A stretch of DNA of 64,000 nt from Mesorhizobium loti (GTDB lineage: Bacteria; Pseudomonadota; Alphaproteobacteria; Rhizobiales; Rhizobiaceae), in the NCBI GenBank assembly GCA_014189435.1, contig CP050294.1, positions 248,001 through 312,000 of the forward strand, read 5' to 3'. The notes under the pieces were generated by a model. The model was given only the letters and a program-made list of their open reading frames with translations. It did no database searches and was not told where the DNA came from. How positions within the stretch are numbered: position 1 is the stretch's first letter; each line of letters starts with the position of its first letter. Shown here piece by piece: positions 35,306 through 45,000 of this stretch. A program made the position numbers and the translations under genes.

Positions 35306-35908
35306 ATGACCATACTCAAATTCCTTCTGGGGGGTGCCGTCGCCATCGCGGGCGCAGCAGCTCTTCCATCCCAATCAAAAGCGTCGGAATGGGGCTGTCA
35401 GGTCCTCCTATGTCTTTCCGGCGACTGGCAAGGCACCCCCTCGTGCCACCCGCCAATTTACAAGTTGATTGCGGCGATGGAAGCCCCGGGTTTTAATTGG
35501 CCGACCTGTCCGCAAGCCAACTCCAGCGCGGCGAGATTTGAGAAGTATGAGGATTGTCCGTCTGGCTGGCAACCAGTTGGCAGCTCCGAATCCGATCGGC
35601 CGGGCTTAGGTCAGGAACGGAACATCTGCCGCATCGCGGCCGATAGGCTCTCCTTGCCCGTTGTTTTCAAAAACCACGCCCTCGGCGGGCATCATGGAGA
35701 CGGATCACGTCCGGTCCAAATCGAAATCGACGGTAAGGTGGTTGCGGCAACAATTCAGACCGCGGGAAACGATCGAGGGCATTCCCTTGGTAATAGCCCC
35801 ACCTGCTACACCATCTCTCGGCCGATGCGCGGAAAGCCCTGGTTCATCGAGTATGATGACGCGAACGGCGTGCGCCAGAAAAGCTGGTTCAATCTCAACA
35901 TGCCATGA
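35306..35908 (+). CDS. Cys-rich exported protein of T4SS-type loci
   Basis: This 200-residue exported protein starts with a hydrophobic signal (MTILKFLLGGAVAIAGAAALPSQSKASE) and continues WGCQVLLCLSGDWQG, then KLIAAMEAPGFNWPTCPQA. Seven Cys residues suggest disulfides. The WGCQVLLC start recurs in proteins of rhizobial conjugation loci as far as I recall, but no function is known. It is preceded by the shared box and followed 57 bases later by a second exported gene. Confidence 0.65.
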   Translation: MTILKFLLGGAVAIAGAAALPSQSKASEWGCQVLLCLSGDWQGTPSCHPPIYKLIAAMEAPGFNWPTCPQANSSAARFEKYEDCPSGWQPVGSSESDRPGLGQERNICRIAADRLSLPVVFKNHALGGHHGDGSRPVQIEIDGKVVAATIQTAGNDRGHSLGNSPTCYTISRPMRGKPWFIEYDDANGVRQKSWFNLNMP

Positions 35909-35965
35909 GCCAGGCGATCACGCAGGAAGAGGCACTATGAGGGTGACAATCCAGGGAGGTTTGTA

Positions 35966-36424
35966 GTGTTCAAGGCGCTTCTCCTGTCCACTGTGATTAT
36001 GAACACAGGCGCAGTGTTGACGGCGGCGGGTCAGAGCGACAGGCCGCGATCAAGCGTGGACAATCCTATGTGGCCCGCTTCACTGAAATGGGACTGCAAG
36101 ACCGCTGCCAAAATCGTGTGCGAGCGTGATGGCAGTTGCTCGGTGGCTGAGGACCACACTGGATTTGTGCTGAACTACGGCAGCAACGAAGCTGAGTTTC
36201 CGGCCAGCAATGTCAGGATCAAACGCCACTATCAACAGACCGTGCAGGCAAGCCCTTTGCAGCAGGAAGTCAAAGTCGAACTGGCCGACAATCGCGTTCT
36301 CTGGCTGACGGCCGTGGATGCCAGCCGCACTTATTCCGAAGCGTGGGTCGGCGCACTGAGCGAGTTGAAGGGTGGCGCGGTACTGATGGAATCCGAGGGG
36401 GTCTATTGCATGCCGCATAAGTGA
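35966..36424 (+). CDS. Small exported hypothetical protein
   Basis: This 152-residue protein starts at a GTG preceded by GGGAGGT. It has a signal-like start ([22 protein letters not shown]) and a beta-rich mature domain ([55 protein letters not shown]) with four Cys residues. It follows the Cys-rich exported gene and probably belongs to its operon. No family is recognised. Confidence 0.6.
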   Translation: MFKALLLSTVIMNTGAVLTAAGQSDRPRSSVDNPMWPASLKWDCKTAAKIVCERDGSCSVAEDHTGFVLNYGSNEAEFPASNVRIKRHYQQTVQASPLQQEVKVELADNRVLWLTAVDASRTYSEAWVGALSELKGGAVLMESEGVYCMPHK

Positions 36425-36539
36425 GTGCGCCGAGAGGAGAGGGGAGCGAAGCCGGTATGGTCTGGCCTCGAGCGCTAGGCACTGCGAGGCGGTTGAGCGC
36501 CTCATGGGTGCGAGCTGAAGAAGTGCGCGGACATGGTCG

Positions 36540-37015
36540 ATCGGGATCGGACTGCACGGCGGTCCGATATGGACGCTTGTCGAAATGCAGCAGGCCGTGG
36601 ACCGCCTACGCGACGCGCGCAGCCGAGAGATCGCGGCGGGATAAACTAGCGGCGGTGCAGGGGTTCGTGTTCATGCACGCCAACGCGTTCAACGGCGATA
36701 GATGAAGCCACGCCGGCAAGGCAGTCGACCTCGATCCGACGGACGACACGCAGGAGCTAGTCACAGCCGCGACCAAGGCAGAGACGGCATGGCGGGGCGG
36801 TTACCGATATGCGAAGGCCGGCATTATGCTGACCGCTGGTGCAGCTCACCGTGGTCGAGACCTCATTGCTGGCGATGATCGACCGGGAAGTGCGGCGGCG
36901 GATCAACTCGGCCGTGAAACACTGGTTCCGGTCGCGATGAGATTGAAGCGCACCTGGTCGACGAAGTTCGAAAGGAAATCGCCCGAGGTCCCAGGGACCC
37001 GACCCTCGCGCTCCG
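36540..37015 (+). pseudogene. Y-family DNA polymerase (UmuC-type) C-terminal relic
   Basis: Scattered frames carry UmuC C-terminal signatures: TAYATRAAERSRRDKLAAV and VQGFVFMHANAFNGD, then VDLDPTDDTQELVTAATK and WRGGYRYAKAGIMLT in another frame, and finally RETLVPVAMRLKRTWSTKFERKSPEVPGT. Stops and frame changes separate them, so this is a decayed fragment and not a working lesion polymerase. It fills most of the gap between the exported gene and the CBASS-like module. Confidence 0.65.
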
Positions 37016-37151
37016 CCCTCAGTTTGCCGCGATGTTTCGCCCTGCAGGCCGAAGAGCAAATTTTTTTGCGTAAACATCTTTTTTACCCTTACATTCTTTC
37101 GAAGCGACCACCAAATCTTCGGCATTGATTTTTTTATTGCCGAGGGAAACA

Positions 37152-38000
37152 ATGTCGCTTTCGCCCGAAATACTCGTCGGATACCTGCGCAAAGAATATA
37201 AGAGTGCCGCGAGCCACCGCGTGTTCTTGTTTTGGCTGCAACTGCTTGTGGCTTTGCCGGGTGCTATCTCGGTCATCACAATCGACGAGACGTTGACCTA
37301 TTTCCTGACCATCGGTGCCGTGGTCCTGTTGGTGATATGGTGGCTGGCTTACAGCCGCTACCAGCGTACCCGGGACGCGGCCGAGGCCGCGAGGCGAGCG
37401 GCCCTGCTCGTTGGTGGCCTTGGGTACAAAATGTCGGCCGACGAAACCCTCGCGTTCCGGGCTAAGATGACGGTCAGCGAGGAAGAAGCCGAAGCCTCGA
37501 TCAAGGCCGACTATTACAATACCCAGATCCCGGCGGGTCCCGCGCGGCTCGCCGAAATGCTTCATGAGTCGGCATTCTACACAGCCGCACTGCAGAAAAT
37601 CAGCGCATTCGCGATGATGGCCCTGTTTGTCGTGCTTGTCGTGGCCTTCGCAGCGGTCGCATTCGCGGCTCTGCCGTATGTCGAACATGCTACGGCACTC
37701 ATCATCATGCGGATTTTCCTCGCGCTGATGGTGTTCTGGATGTCCACGGACGTTCTGGGCTCTTGTCTCGCTCACCGCAGCGCCGCCGCCGAGATCGAGC
37801 GCGTCAAGACCAGGCTGCAGATCGCGCGCAAGGACAATTATCCCCTGCAGGACGTGATGATGATCATGGGGGACTACAACGCCGCCGTCGGAGGCGCCCC
37901 GGAAGTCGTCCCTTGGGCTTATGACCTCTCAGCCCCGAAGCTCAACCGCATGTGGGACGAATATATCGCCAACGTTCATCAGGTCATAGTGCACGCATGA
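37152..38000 (+). CDS. S-4TM family membrane effector of a CBASS-like system
   Basis: This 282-residue protein has four membrane helices, two near residues 26-67 and two near 152-205, with a soluble charged region between them (TRDAAEAARRAALLVGGLGYKMSADE to PARLAEMLHESAFY). This is the S-4TM pattern described for effectors linked to second-messenger nucleotidyltransferases. I start it at the ATG at 37152 behind a GAGGG site; an in-frame TTG lies upstream at 37125. It overlaps the CD-NTase gene as ATGA. On activation it would be expected to disrupt the inner membrane and stop phage spread. Confidence 0.78.
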   Translation: MSLSPEILVGYLRKEYKSAASHRVFLFWLQLLVALPGAISVITIDETLTYFLTIGAVVLLVIWWLAYSRYQRTRDAAEAARRAALLVGGLGYKMSADETLAFRAKMTVSEEEAEASIKADYYNTQIPAGPARLAEMLHESAFYTAALQKISAFAMMALFVVLVVAFAAVAFAALPYVEHATALIIMRIFLALMVFWMSTDVLGSCLAHRSAAAEIERVKTRLQIARKDNYPLQDVMMIMGDYNAAVGGAPEVVPWAYDLSAPKLNRMWDEYIANVHQVIVHA

Positions 38001-39445
38001 AGCTGCTCAATCATTTCAGCGACTTCCTGAAAGATGAAGTCAACCTCAACCAGACACGCATTGGAAGCCTCGAAACCAGCATCGACGCGATCGAGGCCTA
38101 TATCGACGGATCCGAGTGGGCCGACATTGTCATTGACTGGGTGCCGCAAGGATCCTGGGCGCACAAGACCATCATCAAGCCCGTCGACAAAGGCGAGTTC
38201 GACGCTGACCTTCTCGTGTATGTAAATCCTGTCGAAGGGTGGGAGGCCAAAGATTACATCAACGATCTCTATGCCCAGTTCCGCGCCAGCGACACCTACC
38301 GAGACATGGTCAGGCGGTGGTCGCACTGCGTCACAGTAACCTATGCCAACGACAAGAAGATCGATGTCGCCCCGTGCGTGGTCGGCCGGCTCGTCAACGG
38401 CCAGCTTGAAGTCTGCAATCGTGATGCAAACGCTTTCGAACGAACGGAGCCGCAGCAATACACGGCCTGGCTGATCGAGCGGAACGGGTGGACGGGATCG
38501 AACACGTTCAGGAAGGTCACCAGACTGATCAAGTACATGCGGGACATCAAGACCCGATTTACCTGCTCATCGGTGCTGTTGACCACCATGCTCGGCGAGC
38601 GGGTGACAAGCCAGGACAACGGCCAGGCCTATGTGGCCGACGTCCCGACGGCGCTGAAGACAATATTCGGCCGCTGGGACGATTGGCTTCAGATCAACGC
38701 GACCAAACCTGCCGTTCGCAACCCATACATGTGGAATGAGGACTTCGCAGCCGGCCTGGCCCAAGAACAGTGGACAAATCTCCGGGACAAAATTCACACC
38801 TACAGGCAGTGGGTCGACGAAGCTTACGACGAGCCGAACCAGAATGAGAGCATCAGCAAATGGCGTCGAGTCTTTGGCGACAAGTTTGCGAAGAACGTCG
38901 ACACCGAGGCGGCAGTGTCCGTATCCAAGGCCGCAGCAAATATCATTACGGAATCTGCAGGCGCACTGGCCGACGTTGCGGGCGATTTGATTGCCCTGCT
39001 GAAGCGTTATGGGGGGAGGGTGATCACCCCGGACTTTCCGCATCTACCCTATATGCGGCAGCCCAAATGGCGACGGTCGCCCGGACAGGGCATAGCCGTA
39101 AACATCAAGGCGTCCCTGTATCAATCCAAGGGCTACAACAGGATCCGAGATGTTAGGTCGCTCGAATTGCTGCCGGCGGGTCGTGAGATCGAGTTTCGAG
39201 CTGTAACGTCGACGGGTCTCCCGTTCCCCACAGACTTTGACGTGCAGTGGCGCGTCACCAACACCGATGAGGAAGCAAGACAAAGGGGTCAGCTGCGAGG
39301 TGGCTTTGAAAGCTCCGACACCCACGGCCAACGCTGGGAAACCCTGCAATATCGAGGCGTTCACATTGCTGAGGCCTTTGTGATCAGAAAGCAGGACAGG
39401 TCTCTCGTGGGAATCAGCAAGCCGTTCTATGTGGCGATTGAATAG
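37997..39445 (+). CDS. CD-NTase (SMODS) with C-terminal AGS-C sensor domain
   Basis: This 482-residue protein has the nucleotidyltransferase active site GSW at residues 52-54, Asp69 and Asp71 (FDADLLVYV) and the third acid Asp123 (KKIDVAPCVV), so the catalytic triad appears intact. The middle is the SMODS helical domain. Residues about 360-482 match the AGS-C domain (DVQWRVTNTDEEARQRGQLRGGF, ETLQYRGVHIAEAFVI). The ATG at 37997 overlaps the effector stop. It should make a cyclic or linear oligonucleotide that activates the S-4TM protein. No CapV, Cap2/Cap3 or other CBASS gene is adjacent. Confidence 0.85.
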   Translation: MKLLNHFSDFLKDEVNLNQTRIGSLETSIDAIEAYIDGSEWADIVIDWVPQGSWAHKTIIKPVDKGEFDADLLVYVNPVEGWEAKDYINDLYAQFRASDTYRDMVRRWSHCVTVTYANDKKIDVAPCVVGRLVNGQLEVCNRDANAFERTEPQQYTAWLIERNGWTGSNTFRKVTRLIKYMRDIKTRFTCSSVLLTTMLGERVTSQDNGQAYVADVPTALKTIFGRWDDWLQINATKPAVRNPYMWNEDFAAGLAQEQWTNLRDKIHTYRQWVDEAYDEPNQNESISKWRRVFGDKFAKNVDTEAAVSVSKAAANIITESAGALADVAGDLIALLKRYGGRVITPDFPHLPYMRQPKWRRSPGQGIAVNIKASLYQSKGYNRIRDVRSLELLPAGREIEFRAVTSTGLPFPTDFDVQWRVTNTDEEARQRGQLRGGFESSDTHGQRWETLQYRGVHIAEAFVIRKQDRSLVGISKPFYVAIE

Positions 39446-39478
39446 GGCGGCAGGCCATTCTGCCCGGGTATTTGAAAT

Positions 39479-40286
39479 GGCGCTGTCACATTGTTTGAAG
39501 CGTGGACGCGCGGAAGCCCACAGCTGTTTTCAGGCAATCTGCAACGCCTCGGCCTTCCATTCTGCCATGGCATTGAGGCGGTGAGTTCGGATCTGCGTGG
39601 CGGACCTGTTTGAGCGGGAGGGGACAAAGAGATTGCGTATGGCGGAGAAGACGGAGACGAAATGCTGAAGGGAGCCAATGCTGCGGAAGCCTTGCCGAAT
39701 TCGCTCCCGCTTTCGAAACGGCAGGTGAGAGTTCTCCGCCCGGTTGTTGAGGCCCTTGTGCGACCGGTGCTCGATATCGGGCATGACCTGACGTCTTGCC
39801 GCTGAATAGGAGCGCAGCTTATCGGTGACGATACGCTTCGGCGACAGGCCTTGCTTCTTCAGCAGACGAATGAGCAGACGCCTGGCCGCCTTGGTATTGC
39901 GGCGGGTCTGCACGATCTCATCCAGCACATAGCCGTCCTGGTCGACGGCGCGCCACAGCCAGCACCGCCTGCCGTTGATGCGCACGGCTACCTCATCAAG
40001 ATGCCAGACATCGTCTTTCGATGGCGCCTTGCGGCGCAGGCGACGTGCATAATCGGGACTGTGCTTCTTTCCCCAGCGGCGGATGGTCTCGTAGGAGACG
40101 ACGATCCCCCGCTCCAGCAGCATTTCTTCAACATCGCGCAGGCTCAGCCCGAACCGGTAATAAAGCCAGACGGCATGAGCAACGATTTCGATCGGGAAGC
40201 GATGGTTCTTGTAGGTGGCGCATGCTTCGACCATGCCAACCTGACTTATCGTCAAACCGTTAAGCCAAAATCAATGTGACAGCACC
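39479..40286 (-). mobile_element. IS6-family insertion sequence
   Basis: The ends form imperfect inverted repeats, GGCGCTGTCACATTGTTT on the left and GGTGCTGTCACATTGATT (read inwards) on the right, bounding about 808 bases with one transposase. The 8-base flanks (TTTGAAAT on the left, CGGTCCTG on the right) do not match, so there is no target duplication. That fits a recombination or deletion between two copies rather than simple insertion. Confidence 0.85.
39530..40255 (-). CDS. IS6-family transposase (DDE)
   Basis: This 241-residue transposase carries the IS6 pattern: an N-terminal HTH (YKNHRFPIEIVAHAVWLYYRF, LSLRDVEEMLLERGI), the catalytic residues in WHLDEV, TDKLRSY and NNRAENSHLPFRKRER, and SIGSLQHFVSVFS. 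It appears intact. A related IS6 relic lies at 63470-63565. Confidence 0.9.
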   Translation of the reverse strand: MTISQVGMVEACATYKNHRFPIEIVAHAVWLYYRFGLSLRDVEEMLLERGIVVSYETIRRWGKKHSPDYARRLRRKAPSKDDVWHLDEVAVRINGRRCWLWRAVDQDGYVLDEIVQTRRNTKAARRLLIRLLKKQGLSPKRIVTDKLRSYSAARRQVMPDIEHRSHKGLNNRAENSHLPFRKRERIRQGFRSIGSLQHFVSVFSAIRNLFVPSRSNRSATQIRTHRLNAMAEWKAEALQIA

Positions 40287-40686
40287 CGGTCCTGGCCTTG
40301 CCGATGTGCTTGACGGCCTGCGCCGCGTCGAGGTTCACGGGCTTGCCGACCACGATCAGCGCCACCATGCCCATGCCGTAATGCGGATTGCATTTCACGC
40401 CGTAGACGCCCTCTTGCGTCAGCGTCACGGTGATCGTTTCACCAACCTTGCCCTTGAACTCCTGGGCGCCGTCGGGGATCATTCCCTGGATGGTTTCGAC
40501 ATTGTGGGTCTTGTCGCCAGGCACAAACTTGACCGTGTCGCCCGGTGCCGCCTTGATGAAATTGGGCTGGAAGAGCATGGAACCCTTGTCTCCCTTTGTC
40601 AGCAACTGGACAATGTGTTCCTCGGCATTTGCGGCGCCGGCAAGAGCGAGCAGGGCGGCGGCGGCGGTAATCAGGCGAAGTTTCAT
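40252..40686 (-). CDS. Pseudoazurin, C-terminus replaced by IS6 sequence
   Basis: This blue-copper protein has a signal peptide and the type-1 copper ligands in THNVETI (His) and GVKCNPHYGMGM (Cys, His, Met). It would carry electrons in the periplasm, for example to a nitrite or nitrous-oxide reductase. Its last native residues are about HIGKARTG; the remaining residues (CCHIDFGLTV) come from the IS6 end at 40287. The lost helix is short, so folding may survive. No denitrification genes are nearby. Confidence 0.85.
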   Translation of the reverse strand: MKLRLITAAAALLALAGAANAEEHIVQLLTKGDKGSMLFQPNFIKAAPGDTVKFVPGDKTHNVETIQGMIPDGAQEFKGKVGETITVTLTQEGVYGVKCNPHYGMGMVALIVVGKPVNLDAAQAVKHIGKARTGCCHIDFGLTV

Positions 40687-40842
40687 GGAAAAGTCCTTTC
40701 TTGAGTGCGTCACGGCTTCAACCGTTGCAACTTTCTAGCCCACGGCGCGGGCTAGCGATTTGCGCTGGCGCAACTGGTGCGCGAAATATAGCTGGGCCGC
40801 CTGGCGGCCGCCGTGGAGTCATGAGGCAGCGAGGAGCTAAGT

Positions 40843-41240
40843 TTGCCGCTTGACCGCTCGGTTATCGCGCGACTGTCGCTGTTCGGGGGCCTAAACTCCG
40901 CGGAACTCGACAGCGTTCTCAAGACCCCCGGTCCGTACGGTTTGCGAAGGAGTCGCCGATCTTCGAGCCGGAGTCCGAGGCGCGCTCAGTCTATGTGGTG
41001 CTTACAGGGCATGTTCGCGTCGTGCGGATCGCACCCGACGGCTGTCATGTCATCGCCCGCTACATTAGCGAAGACGCATATCCGCCGTCGCCGCGGCGCC
41101 CAGCAGACCGACTTATCCAGCGAGCGCAATTGCTGCGGTCGACTGCGCGGTCTCGGTCTGGCCGAACGCCGTTTGGCCGGATTTGTCGCCACGTTTCCCT
41201 GGCCTTGCCGCGGGAACAATCAAATCCGAGCAGGGTTGAG
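40843..41240 (+). pseudogene. Crp/Fnr-family regulator, decayed
   Basis: Frames in sequence give the cyclic-nucleotide-binding part of a Crp/Fnr protein: LPLDRSVIARLSLFGGLNSAEL, then VRFAKESPIFEPESEARSVYV after loss of one C in the C-run at 40925-40929, LTGHVRVVRIAPDGCHVIARYISE, and PTYPASAIAAVDCAVSVWPNAVWPDLSP in a third frame. No DNA-binding domain follows, so this is a true truncated pseudogene. Confidence 0.7.
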
Positions 41241-41477
41241 GAAGTTGCCCCATCGCATCGTGACGAATGTCAGGGAAGCTTCCCCTGCTGGATGGCGAGG
41301 CTAGTGATGCGAGCCGGCCAGCGCGCTGCCCGAGCGCGATGCGAGAGTCCGGAACATCGGTACGGTGAGCACAACGGCCCGGGAAGGTAGAGCACCGCAG
41401 GTCTATGGCGCATGGTGATGACACCGCCGCGCCAACAGCGCCGATCTGCGATGCCGGCGTGCCGGCCTCGATCCGTC
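41241..41477. other. Gene-poor stretch without recognised content
   Basis: Between the Crp/Fnr relic and the exported-protein relic I see no convincing coding frame or repeat. It looks like decayed sequence between mobile-element scars. Confidence 0.4.
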
Positions 41478-41625
41478 AGTAAGCATTGGTCGCCGCGCCC
41501 ATTTTTTTCGGATCAGGTTCCAACCGGTCTGCACTACCCCCCACTTTTACGGTGATCGTGCAGCTCTGATTTTTCTTCGCCTTGGCGGCCGCCTTCAAAC
41601 AGTCAAACGTCTCTGCGTCTCGCTT
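41478..41625 (-). pseudogene. Small exported-protein fragment
   Basis: A minus-strand frame reads DAETFDCLKAAAKAKKNQSC, TITVKVGGSADRLEPDPKKM and then GAATNAY before a stop at 41478. It has natural protein character with a pair of Cys residues. The upstream start is lost in the overlapping LysR fragment, so only the C-terminal piece remains. No family is recognised. Confidence 0.4.
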
Positions 41626-41880
41626 GCCTCACTCAAAATCCAGTCGCGAAAGCTCTTAACCTTCGCAATACGCGCTTCTTCGGTGGGGGCGATGGCGTAA
41701 TACCCATCTTGGGTAGGCACGGAATTGTCGATCGCGATGAGTATTTTTCCCGAGGCCAAGGCGTGGTTTGCGGAAACGTCGCGTACTACTGCGAGACCTT
41801 GACCCGTGCGGCAGCTTGAATCAGCAATGTGTTGTCGGGATAGCTTGGCCCTTTCATGGTGCCTTTGGGCAGCCTCAGCA
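41595..41880 (-). pseudogene. LysR-type regulator C-terminal fragment
   Basis: The frame ends TGQGLAVVRDVSANHALASGK and YYAIAPTEEARIAKVKSFRDWILSEA, the C-terminal effector-domain signature of LysR regulators. A further piece in another frame (SYPDNTLLIQAAA) precedes it. The N-terminal HTH is absent, so it is a relic. Confidence 0.65.
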
Positions 41881-42060
41881 GGCGGCGCGCCGGCTGTCAC
41901 AATTCCGAAACCGTCGGCTGGCGAGGTTTTTTGTCGGCGCGGGAAAGGCCCACACCGATCGCAGTTTGCCGGCTTCAAGCTGGCCATCGCAAAGCAACCC
42001 AACCCCAATTGGGGCTCTTTCGATTCAACCGTGCAACATGCAGCCACATCGTGCCCGGCG

Positions 42061-45000
42061 TCATTCGAGGGCGATTTGAATTGGCGCAGCCTTAACCGCC
42101 CGCTTTCTTCGCCGACCGGCGAACCGGTCGAAGGTCAGGTAGATGACCGGTGTTGTGAACAGGGTCAGTATCTGCGAGATCACGAGTCCGCCAACAATCG
42201 CTATGCCAAGCGGCACGCGAAGTTCGGCGCCGGGGCCATGGCCTAGCGCCAGCGGCAGGGCGCCGAGCAGCGCGGCCAGTGTCGTCATGATGATTGGCCG
42301 GAAGCGCATCAGGCATGCCTGCCGGATCGACTCGGTCGGACTGAGACCCCGTTCGCGCTCAGCCTCCAGTGCGAAGTCGATCATCATGATCGCGTTTTTC
42401 TTGACGATGCCGATCAAGAGGATGATGCCGATCATGCCCATGATCGACAGGTCCTGCCCGAACAGCAGCAGCGCCAGCAACGCACCGAGCCCCGCCGACG
42501 GCAGCGTCGAAATGATGGTCAACGGGTGGATCGCGCTCTCGTAGAGCACGCCGAGCACGATGTAGACCGCGATCACCGCCGCCAGGATCAACCAGGGCTG
42601 GCTGGCCAGCGAATCCTGGAAGGCCTGCGCGGTGCCCTGGAAGGAACCGGTGACGCTGACCGGCATTCCAGCATTGATCTCGGCGGCGTGGATCGCCGTC
42701 ACCGCATCGCTGAGCGACACGCCGGGCGCCAGGTTGAACGACAGCGTCGTCGCCGGTAGCGAGCCCTGGTGGTTCACCGTCACCGGCAGGACGCCGTTCT
42801 TCACACTCGCCAGCATGCTCACCGGGATCAGCTTCTGCGTTGTTGAGGAGCGGACATACAGGCGGCTCAGCGCATCCGTGTTGAGCTGGAAGCTCGGATC
42901 GAGCTCCAGCACCACATGGTACTGGCTGACCTGCGTGAACAGCGTGGCGACCTGCCGCTGGCCGAAGGCGTCGTAGAGGACGTCGTCGATCGCCTGCACG
43001 CTGACGCCGAGCCGCGCCGCCGTCGGGCGGTCGATATCGAGCGTCGCGCTGGTCGCCGCCGGCCGCGCGTCCGACGACACGTCGAGCAGGCCAGGCAGCG
43101 CCGCAATCGCCTTTTTCATGGTCGCCGCCCATTTGTCGAGCTCGGCGGAATCGCCGCTTTGCAGCGTGTATTGGTATTGCGCCGCGCCCTGGCGCCCACC
43201 GATCTGGATGTCCTGGCGGATCAGCATGTTCAGCGTCAGGCCCTCGATGTTGGCCGCGGCCGACTTGAGTCGTGCCATCACCTGCCTGGCGCTGGCCTTG
43301 CGTTGTCCAAAAGGCTTGAGGTTGACCTGGATCTGTCCAACGCTGACCGACGGGCTGGGGTTGATCCAGAAGCCGACGTTGTCGACATCGGGATCCTTCT
43401 GCACGATAGCGCCGAGCTGTTGCATCTTCGTCGACATCGCCTCGAAGGAAATGTCGGTGGCCGCCTGTGCCTGCCCCTGGATGTATCCGGTATCCTGCTC
43501 GGGCAGGAATCCCTTCGGTGTGATCGTGTAGAGCCATAGCGTCAGCGCCAGCGTGCCGACCGTGACCAGCAGCATCAGCGCGCGATGCGCCAGCACGACG
43601 TCCAGGCAACGCGCATAGCCGTTCGTCACGGCCTGGAATCCCCGCTCCGACCATCGATAGAACTGTCCATGCTGGCGGTCGTGGTCAGGCTTGATCAGCC
43701 AGGCGCACAGCATTGGCGTCACGGTCAGCGAAACCAGGCCCGATATCAGGATGGCGATGCTCACCGTCACCGCGAATTCGCGGAACAGCCGGCCGACCAC
43801 ACCGCCCATCAACAGGATGGGGATGAAGACGGCGATCAGCGATATGGTCATCGAGATGATGGTGAAGGTCACCTCGCGCGCCCCGTCTATCGCCGCCATG
43901 GTCTTCGACTTGCCCATTTCGAGATGGCGGGTGATGTTCTCGATGACAACAATCGCGTCGTCAACGACGAAACCCACCGCGATGACCAAGCCCATCAGCG
44001 ATAGGTTGTCCAGGCTGTAGCCGAGCAGATACATCACGCAGAACGTGCCAAACAGCGACAGCGGGATCGTGATGCTCGGGATCACCGTCGCCCAGAAATT
44101 GCGCAGGAACACGAAGATCACGCCGACCACCAGCGCGATGGTGATCAGCATCGTGTATTGCACATCGGCGACGGATGCCTGGATGATCTGGGTTCGGTCG
44201 CCCACCACCGTCAGCTTGACCGATGCCGGCAAGCTTTGTGATAGCGCCGGCAGCCGGTCCTTGATCGACTGGATGGTGCTCAGCACGTTGAAGCCGGCCT
44301 GCTTGTGGATATCGATCATTACCGAGCGCGTGCCCTGCAGCCAGGCCGCCTGGTGCGTATCCTGGGGCGCGGTGAGAACCGTGCCGAGGTCGCCAAGCAG
44401 GATCGGTGCGCCGTTGCGATAGGCCACCACCATTCCCTGATAGGCCGGCACATCGACAAGCTGATCGGTGGCGCCGAGCACGACGGTGCGCCCATCGCCG
44501 CTGAGCGAGCCTTTCGGCGCATTGACCGTCTGCTGGCCGATGACGGTGCGCACGTCCTCCAGCGTCAGGCCGCGCGCGGCGACTTTTTCGGGATCGAGTC
44601 GGATGCGCACCGACGGGCGTTGCGGCCCGTGAAAGTCGACGAGGCCGACGCCCATCATCTGCGACAACTGCTGGGCGATCACGTCCTCGGCATAGTGGTC
44701 GAGCTCGGTCGTCGCCATGATGTCGGAGCTCAGCGAAAGGGTCAGCAGCGTCGCCTCTGCCGGATTGACCTTGTGGTATGTCGGCGGGCTGGTCATGCTT
44801 TTGGGCAGCAAGCCGCTGGTCGCCGAGATCGCCGCTTGCACATCCTGCGCTGCGGCATTGATGTCGCGCGTCAGGTCGAACTGCATGACGATCGTGGTGC
44901 GGCCCGACGCACTGGACGACGTCATCTGCGTCACGCCGGAAACGCTCGACAGCGAATTTTCCAGCGGTGTCGCAACCGTGTTCGCCATCGTGTCGGCGCT

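Noticed and set aside
17122..36424. A relaxase or oriT belonging to the T4SS
   Set aside because: No frame shows a relaxase HUH or tyrosine motif and no nick-type inverted repeat was seen in the gaps.
40990..41390. Plus-strand frame of 131 residues as a working regulator
   Set aside because: Only the central part matches Crp/Fnr; the frame before and after is broken, so it was called a pseudogene.
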